From positions 248,001-312,000 of the forward strand of contig JACGCK010000009.1 of assembly GCA_014925825.1 (NCBI GenBank): a stretch of DNA of 64,000 bases, written 5' to 3'. The position numbers and the translations under genes are program-made. Below the pieces are notes generated by a model that saw only the letters and a list, made by a program, of their open reading frames with translations, was not told the DNA's origin and did not search any database. Source of the stretch: Pholiota molesta (lineage: Eukaryota; Basidiomycota; Agaricomycetes; Agaricales; Strophariaceae). This document shows positions 56,879-64,000 of this stretch, piece by piece (the first letter of the stretch is position 1; each line of letters opens with the position of its first letter).

Positions 56879-58869
56879 TTAGATAGCGTACACATGTACG
56901 AGGGTGCTACTGCCATTGCTCATCTGTAATAATAAAAAATCAGTAATGCTGTGACAGAGTAGCGTAAATTTCATTAAAGGGGCAGAAAATGTGCGCCGTA
57001 AAAATTGTGAAACACAGATTCTAGGGTTTGACTTCTAGTACTCTTGAAGAAAGCTATGAACGCACCTGCGCATACTTCTCACAGACAAGGCCGTCTGCAT
57101 AGATTAGGACATCTGAATATTTCACCTTAACGTCTCGTGTAATATGCACATATGGAAGATATGTGCTGAAATTATCCGCGAAAAAGGGACAATCATGCAA
57201 GGGACCCACCCGAGTCGACGACGAGAGTTCCCAAGATGAGGCTGACGGTGCCGGGATGTAGCCCTTGGCAGAAAGCACGGCGGCGAGAGAGAAGTCAAAG
57301 ATTTCGATATCCGTCGACGACAGCCCGCGACCAGGAAACGCAGCCCGCTGGCCGTGAACGTATCTGCGGAGAGGTGTGCAAGATTAAGCAGCGCAACTAA
57401 TCACGTAGACGGGGCGAATGGAATTACCGTTTATCATAACTGTTGACTAGCCCTTCCGCAGGGGAAATCAACCGTGTATTACGCGGTCCCCACTCCGCCC
57501 ATGGGATGTTTAGAGCTGGTCCGCCGAGGCGGGCGTGCTGCGCGATGTACTTTGTGAACACACGCTGATGCGTGAACAGGAGGCCGATTTGGCCTTCATC
57601 CGATTCAGACGGGCCCTCGTCGCCGCACAAATACATGATCCAAAGGACGTGCAAACGATCTTCGTCGTTTGCGACCAATGGCGTGTGTGGGAGCGGATGT
57701 GCTTGGATAGGGCCAGTGAGGATGGCTATATCGCGAATATCGCTCCCAGCGCGCAGCGGTGGAAGGTGAAGCGTAGCAAGGTGGATGGCAGGGACTTTAT
57801 CAACAGAGACAGATCGGTCAAGCTTGTACAGCCGAATCGATCCCGAGCCGTCTGCGCAGGCAAATAAAAAGTAACTGGAATTTAGCAAATTTATTGTAGA
57901 TCCTCTTATGTATGATGGAAATGAACGATCGAAAGAGATCATAGAGTCCTATACCGTTCATTCATCATTGAATGGTTGCAATTGACGAAAAAATATGACG
58001 CACCAGCAAGAGTTCTGACGTAGTCCAATCCCATATCAATATTCGCGTTTTTCTCGCAGCAAAAGAAAACGCCAATAGGTTATGTGCAATTTGTAGAACG
58101 GGATCCATACTATCATCAATAAGATACCCATGGGGGCTCTCGCCATTGAATTCCAATGGGCTCTGCAATGCCAACGGATGCGCTATGCCGCTAGATATGG
58201 CACGAACGTGAATTTCAGCGACAGCAACTTCGTATGGTGTTAAGGGTGGGCTGTAAAGCCAGTTCAATGTTGGTATGGAACCGAGACGAAGCTGCCACTC
58301 ACCTTGGAACATTCTGTAGAAACACCATGAGATCCTGCGTCGGGTCCCTCGTCACGCAGAGAGGCGTTAAACCGCCCAAAGCTCGTCCAATCTTACGCCC
58401 CCTGTCGTCCTTCGAGGTAGGCAACTGTCTGATTTCAAGCTTGCCCTCGTCCGCGTATACTACTGCTCCAGCGACAAGGTCCCAAGCATCCGCACAACAG
58501 CTAAATGGGATCTCGGCAGCGATGCGCCCCATCCATTCGAGCGACAGCCACGCGCGACGACGCTCCAGGAGGCGCGCGACAGAGTCGGCGTTAGCGAGGG
58601 CCGTTCCACAGTCTTCGAGGCCGTCCAAGTGCAACTGGATGATATACATGAGCTGGGACGAATTCTTGACTATATTGTTCAGATACACGCAAGTCTGTGA
58701 GTTCATCCGTTCAGTTCTTGGTTGTAGATTGTTTACGTGTAAAGGGGATTACCATCGCAGAGCGAACGAGAGATACTGCATCGAGGTTTTGAAGGATCCG
58801 AGTCTGCATCTCTGGTGGTATCGAGACAAAGTTGCTCGTCGTCGTGGTCGAAAGCAAGCTGGATGACAT
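56879..58869 (-). CDS. F-box protein with WD40-like region (copy F7)
   Basis: The exons are 58869-58753, 58694-58303, 58250-58004, 57948-57428, 57363-57066 and 56923-56879 (539 residues from MSSSLLSTTTTSNFV). The F-box is IPPEMQTRILQNLDAVSLVR. RILIWDWTTSELLL, GSIRLYKLDRSVSV and FSTYLPYVHITRD are conserved. The C-terminus is STLVHVYAI. It is closest to F6, the next gene in the same orientation, consistent with tandem duplication. Confidence 0.87.
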
Positions 58870-59179
58870 TCGAAAAGGTGTCGATGTTGACATGGACGTG
58901 GAAGGCGAAAACATCGTGAAAACGTTGATCATTGAAATACATAATGTGACATCAACATGTTCGTGCTTTTTACGTCCGAGTCCAACCTCGTGGTACTTCA
59001 AGTTATACCATTTATAATGCCTACTACGTGACGCTCTCTTGTAAGTATTGTATTGAGGATATGAGAATAACGTCTCCTACCCGGTCTCTCTCATCTACCA
59101 ATATGGGCATTGTGACCGAGTTAAATATTATTTCACAATGAAGGGGTATTTGACAAGGCTACATGACTTGCATTGACAA
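58870..59179. other. Intergenic upstream of F7
   Basis: The 5' flank of F7 carries an alternative in-frame upstream ATG (59001), then sequence without recognised features. Confidence 0.35.
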
Positions 59180-59830
59180 CTAATCTAGGACGACGCTGAC
59201 TGTCGTGTGCCCCGCCACAATGACCGTGTGTGTGTCTGTTGTAGGCAATAGAGAACATTCAAAATGAGAAAATGGAAAAGAAAGAGGGTGCTCACAGCCA
59301 TGTATAAGAACAAAAATCCCTGGCTCTACGGAGTCCCGTCTCTCCAGCTGGAAACCCCTCTTCTGGATGAGGCCAACAATCCTTTCGGCATAGTGTTCTG
59401 CCTCACAAAGATTTTTCTCCGCCGTCTCGGCCGCAATACGAGCCAGACGAACCTTTTTGGACGCCAACTTTTTGGACGCCAACTTCTTGGACGCCAACTT
59501 CTTCTTGAATTTTTGGCACGTCTGCCTGTGGCGGTATGCGTCATGAAGTAATTCGATGGCTTCGTGTGGCGATGCGATGAGCTGGGACGAGTTCATGACT
59601 ATGTCATTCAGATACACGCAAGTCTGTGAGTCCGTCCATTCAGCGTCTTGGTTGTAGATTTTTTACGTGTAAACAGGCATTACCATCGCACAGCGAATGA
59701 GAGATACTGCATCGAGGTTTCGAAGGATCAGCATATGCAGCTCTGGTGGTAACGAGGTGGTAATGCAACAAAGTCGCTTGTCGTCGTGGTCGAAAACAAG
59801 CTGGACGACATTCGAATAGGTGTTGGCATT
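59180..59830 (-). pseudogene. Chimeric F-box gene remnant (F8) joined to a Lys-rich coiled-coil frame
   Basis: Exon 1 (about 59815-59682) is recognisable (SSLFSTTTTSDFVALPP..NLDAVSLIRCAM). It is frameshifted by an 11-bp tandem duplication of GGTGGTAACGA at 59745-59763. Exon 2 begins as in the family (59623: TCVYLNDIVMNSSQL) but after 16 residues switches to unrelated sequence. That sequence runs ASPHEAIELLHDAYRHRQTC, three KKLAS pentapeptides encoded by a 15-bp tandem repeat (59455-59510), and ARIAAETAEKNLCEAEHYAE, and stays open for about 130 residues. The second part is unrecognised. Confidence 0.6.
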
Positions 59831-59879
59831 GAGATGGACGTTGGATGTGAAAGCGTTTGGGAATCATGGACAACGTTGA

Positions 59880-60190
59880 CAGTTGAAACGTAGCGGAACA
59901 TGGTACGCAGGCGTCACTGGAAACGGGCGTCACTGCGAGCGGGCGTCACTAGGAGCGAGAGTCAGGAGCGGAGGCGGAGGCGGCTGCAGCGGCTGGTGGC
60001 AGGGTTGCGCAGCACACGATGGGCGCAGATGTGGCGAGATGATGGTGTACAACGCAGAGGGCTTTTTTGATGCTGTGGGCATTTGCAGAGGGTATTTATG
60101 GCGGTGTCGGGGAGAGTTGCGTCCACTCCTCGGCATTCATATACAAGCTATGGCGCGAGTGGCTGCTGCGTGTGCGGTCGGCCCCGGGCA
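59880..60190 (-). pseudogene. 5' remnant of a third H gene copy
   Basis: This is similar to 53560-53780, the start and upstream region of H-b (GGAACATGGTRCGC.., GGGTATTTATGGCRGYGTCGG, GTCCACTSCTCGGCATTCATAT). The coding part is gone, replaced by the F8 remnant. Four short GGGCGTCACT repeats lie at 59910-59955. Confidence 0.65.
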
Positions 60191-60852
60191 AACCTAGGTA
60201 TGGCCATAACTGGCCATAAGCATGAAAGGGATGGAATCAGCTGGAATCTGTCAGAGCTTGTGCATGCTATTGCCGGTGCGCTTTGCCGTGCGGACTCGTC
60301 CATCCGGCGCTCGTGGCGTTCATGTGGCAGTGCGGCAGTTCGGGCTCGGCATCCTTCCAAATCCTACGCTGTGTTATTGACATCGCTCTGAAAAACGTCA
60401 GTTCGCGGCACTGAGGAATGAATGCGGAGACTCGGAGTCGATGGCGATTGAGTAGATTGAGTGATGATGAAGAAAGGGAAAAAAAGTCCTAGCTTATGTC
60501 ACGTCCTTCGCTAACCGGTTATTGTACCGCTGAGATTTCGTCGAACTCGTAATCAAAATTCTCAACACTCTCCTTCAAATCGAATTGAAATGGCGTCAAA
60601 AAAAATTCGCGTTATACTCACATACCTTGAGTTGTAGACTTACCAGATGGTAATCTCAGAGGTTATTTTACATTGCACCTTCCACAGTTTGTATCCTTAT
60701 GCTCGTCGAAAATGTACTTTTGCAATGTTCTACCTAATTTAGTGCAATAATAGAATAGCATACGACAATAATGAGATCATTCTTACGATTCGTGCAGTGC
60801 TCGAAGGTAGGCTATTTATTGACCACAAGTCCATCGATTCGATTTCATCTGC
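60191..60852. other. Intergenic with F-box promoter-like relic
   Basis: 60260-60370 resembles the family's promoter-proximal block (TTGCCGGTGCGC..GTGCGGACTCGTCC). 60380-60850 shows no gene or repeat that I can support. Confidence 0.4.
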
Positions 60853-62660
60853 TTAGATAGCGTATATATGTGTGAGCATGCTGGTGCTATTGTTGGACTG
60901 TCAAAGATAACATCAGTAATGCTGTAACAGACTAGTGTAGCTTTCATCCAGAATGGGCGCGACGGCACGGGCGGAAAACAAGTGTAAGTATACCCACCCA
61001 GCCTCAGTAAATTCCGACAGAATTCAAGTACAAAGGAAGCGATGAACGCACCGGCATTTCATTCATACAAACGAGGCCGTCAGCATACATTATGACGCCT
61101 CTGTATTCCTGCTTCACATCCCGTTTGATATGCACATACGGAAGGTACGTGTTGAAATTATCCACGAAAAAAGGGCACTCATACAAAGGACCAACCCGCG
61201 TCGACAACGAGAGTTCCCAAGACGCGCCCGATGCTGCCGGTGTCGGGATATAGCCCTTCGCAGCAAGCACGGCGGCAAGCGAGAAGTCAAACACGTCGAC
61301 ACCCGTCTCGCTACACGCAAACGCGGCACGCTGGCCGTCGACGTATCTGCGCGGAGGTAGGCAAGATTCAGCGGTTGGCCGTCATCACATAGCTGCGAAT
61401 AGAAATAGATAGAATCACCGTTTATCATAGCTGTTGACGAGCCCTTCCGCAGGAGAGATCAACCGCGTATTGCGTGGGCCCCACTCCGCCCAGGGGACGT
61501 TGAGGGCGGGTCCGCCGAGGCGCGCGTGCTCCGCGATGTAATTCGTGAGCACGCGCTGATGGATGAACAGCAGCCCGATCTGGCCATCCTCCGACGGGCC
61601 CTCGTCGCCGCGGAAATACATGAGCCGCAGGACGTGCAAACGCGCCTCCGGGTCGTCGGTCGCCCCCACCGTCGGGTGTGGGCGCGGATGTGCTTGGATA
61701 GCGGGGGTGAGGAAGGATATCTGCCGGATATCGGCCTCAGCGCGCAGTGCGGGGAGGTGAAGTGTTGCAAGATGGATGGTATGGCAGTCGTCGACAGAGA
61801 CGGTGCGGTCGAGCTTGTACAGCCGAAGCGAGTTCGAGTGTGCGCAGGCATATAAAAAATAAATAAGTGGCATCTAGCAAAATTATTGCAGACCCATTCC
61901 AGCTATTGTCAAAACGCGAGGCCACCTCGTACTTTTCGTTCAAGTGGCGCTGTCCACTCTTCTGACGTCAAGAAGCATGGCGAAGTGGGGTAGAACAGGG
62001 TCGCTGCATAGTTTTGGGTGATAAAAAAACTAAATAAAGCAAAAATTGGTTTGAAATCTAACAAGTGACACAGCAGCTTCGTGCAAAACCACCGTTGAGC
62101 GAGAATGCGGCCTGCGTCATGCCGCCCAACTTCATCCAAATGGAATTCATTGCGACCCACACCGCCACTTGAGCGAAAAGTTCAGGCGGCCTCGCGTTTT
62201 GACAATAGCTGTCATGTATTCTGGAAAACTCTCAGGCAACCACGCAGTGTCCTGTATCGTTTGTTCATTATTCCATGGGGTGTGGTTGGCGAAAAAAAAT
62301 ATCACGCACGAGCAAGAGGTCGGATGTGGTCCAATCCCATATCAGTGTTCGTGTGTCGCTCACCCCAAGCGAAACCGCCAATATGTTATGTGCGATTTGT
62401 AGAACGGGTTCCATAGTATCATCAACAAGATACTCGTAGATATTCTCGCCGTCGAATTGCAACGAGCTCTTCGATGCCAATGGATGCGGTGCGCCGCTAG
62501 ACATGGTACAAATCCGAATTTCAGCGATGACACGACTGCTATGTGTTCCAAAGTGCAGTACGCTGTAAAGCCGGTTCAATGTCGGTATGGAACGCAGACG
62601 ACGCTCCCACTCACCCCGGCACAAACCACTCACAGGCCCGTCTATAAGATACCGCGGTTC
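60853..62660 (-). pseudogene. F-box family pseudogene (F9), 5'-truncated, MITE-interrupted
   Basis: Exons 1 and 2 are missing: homology begins just before exon 3 (62562-62310: VLHFGTHSSRVIAEIRICTM, TLIWDWTTSDLLL). Exon 4 is split by MITE M at 61900-62211 after DTAWLPESFPEYM. It has an extra T-rich stretch near 61855 that shifts the frame in LLDATY..ACAH. Exons 5 (61346-61052) and 6 (60897-60853, ending HIYAI) are intact. It is non-functional. Confidence 0.85.
61900..62211. mobile_element. MITE family M, 312 bp, intact terminal repeats
   Basis: The inverted ends CAGCTATTGTCAAAACGCGA..GGCC are perfect for 24 bp and similar for about 50. Comparison with the uninterrupted copy F10 (CCCATTCATGTATGATG at 63704-63720) shows the empty site. 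The insertion duplicates only TC (61898-61899 and 62212-62213). It has no coding capacity. The superfamily is uncertain: the 2-bp duplication suggests a Tc1/mariner-like or related mechanism. Confidence 0.85.
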
Positions 62661-62760
62661 CTTCACATCCGTCTGTAAGTAGGTTGATGGGTGCGTAAGT
62701 GTACATATGTTATAAGCTATTCTAGATTAAAAACAAGTCCATCGATCCGATGTCATCTGG

Positions 62761-64000
62761 TTAGATAGTGTATACATGTGTGGGTTTGCTGCTGCCATCG
62801 CTATTCTGTAAAGGGTAACATCAGTAATGCTGAAATGGCACCCACAGAGTGCGGGCACAAAGGAAGCTATGAACGCACCGGTGTTTCATCCATACAGACG
62901 AGGCCGTCGGCATAGATCATGACGCTCATATACTTCTGCTTCACATCTCGTGTGATATGCACATACGGAAGGTACGTGCTGAAATTATCCTCGAAAAAAG
63001 GGCACTCATGCAAAGGACCAACCCGCGTCGACAGAGAGAGTTCCCAAGATGCACCCGATGCGGACGGTGCGGGGATGCAGCCCTTCGCAGAAAGCACAGC
63101 GGCAAGGGAGAAATCAAACACGTCGATACCCGTCTTGCTGCACGCAAACGCGGCGCGCTGGCCGTAGACGTATCTGCGCAGAGGCATGCATGATTCAGCA
63201 GTCAAATAGCCTGGGCGAATAAGTAGAATTACCGTTTATCATAGCTGTTGACGAGCCCCTCCGCAGGGGAGATCAACCGCGTATTGCGTGGCCCCCACTC
63301 TGTCCAAGGGATGTTGAGGGCGGGTCCGCCGAGGCGGGCGTGCTGCGCAATGTAATGTGTGAGCACGCGCTGATGCATGAACAGGAGGCTCATCTGGCCA
63401 TCATCCGACGGGCCCTCGTCGCCGCGGAAATACGTGATCTGGAGGACGTGCAACCGCGCCTCCGGGTCGTCGGTCGCCCCCAACGTCGGGTGTGGGCGCG
63501 GACGTGCTTGGAGAGGGGGAGTGAGGAAGGATATAGTGCGGATATCGGCCTCAGCGCGCAGTGTTGGGAGGTGAAGCGTAGCAAGGTGGATGGCAGGGCC
63601 GTTATCGACAGAGACGGAGCGGTCGAGCTTGTACAGCCGAAGCGAGCCCGAGTCATCTGCGCAGGCATATAGAAAGTAAGTGGAATTTAGCAAAGTTATG
63701 GCAGACCCATTCATGTATGATGAAAATGAACGATCGAAAGATATCGCAGAGTCCTATTCCATTCGTTCATCATTAAACAAATTGTAACCGGCGGAAAAAG
63801 TATCACGCACGAGCAAGAGTTCGGCTGTCGTCCAATCCCATATCAATATCCGTGTTTCATTCACCGCATACGAAAACGCCAGTAGATTGTCTGCAATTTG
63901 TAGAACAGCATCCATACTATAGTCAATAAGATACCCATAGGGGCCATCGCCACTGAATTCCAATGACCTCTTCAATGCCAACGGATGCGGTGCGCCGCTA
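62761..64000 (-). CDS. F-box family protein (F10), partial, cut by the window end
   Basis: Exons 3 (from beyond 64000 to 63811), 4 (63753-63233), 5 (63173-62879) and 6 (62805-62761) are intact with family splice sites. RILIWDWTTAELLL, GSLRLYKLDRSVSV, FSTYLPYVHITRD and the C-terminus KPTHVYTI are present. Exons 1-2 with the F-box would lie right of the window. It is closest to F9. Confidence 0.85.

Overview
The window is nuclear DNA of a filamentous basidiomycete, most likely an agaricomycete. The signs are dense, short (about 50-65 bp) spliceosomal introns, an 18-exon GH47 mannosidase, an expanded F-box family, and several kinds of LTR retrotransposon and cut-and-paste element. No bacterial, plastid or rRNA sequence was seen. 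About 60% of the window is mobile or repeated DNA.

Positions 1-26929 are a nested transposon pile. A decayed Ty3/gypsy pol (minus strand, running off the left edge) abuts a second gypsy element. The second element has 767-bp LTRs at 2355-3121 and 22847-23612 that differ by only three substitutions and one indel. It is inflated to about 21 kb by three giant palindromic (foldback) insertions (A 6643-11427, B 11930-15632, C 17759-22605) and one hAT-type MITE with a perfect 8-bp target duplication (16326-17059). The 0.5-kb integrase segment between A and B is inverted relative to the rest of pol. Between pol and the 3' LTR, on the opposite strand, sits an intact intron-containing zinc-cluster gene (3671-5379). 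A retroelement tail and a truncated Ty1/copia element (gag-protease-partial integrase, with a half-tRNA type primer site) finish this part.

Positions 26929-39785 hold an inverted duplication. Two near-identical six-exon F-box genes (27299-29279 minus, 36498-38480 plus) face each other around a unique core. The core contains a leucine-rich F-box protein, an ER-type GH47 alpha-1,2-mannosidase, a two-membrane-segment protein and an intron-containing tRNA-Thr(AGT). An 889-bp foldback element has entered the right arm.

Positions 39781-64000 are a birth-and-death cluster of the same F-box family: intact or near-intact copies at 50197, 54478, 56879 and 62761, and broken copies at about 41640, 43002, 45160, 59180 and 60853. 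A convergent small gene (52790-53567; decayed copy 42300-43001; 5' remnant 59880-60190) repeats with them. The cluster is interrupted by a 1.8-kb gag-only mini LTR retrotransposon (43351-45146), a 4.4-kb foldback element with a 9-bp target duplication placed 40 bp upstream of an F-box start codon (45711-50156), and two related MITEs.

The unifying theme is palindromic transposons. Five foldback elements of at least three families lie within 45 kb. Three sit inside a host retrotransposon whose LTRs are still about 99.5% identical, so their insertion must be very recent. None encodes a recognisable transposase, so they are probably mobilised in trans.
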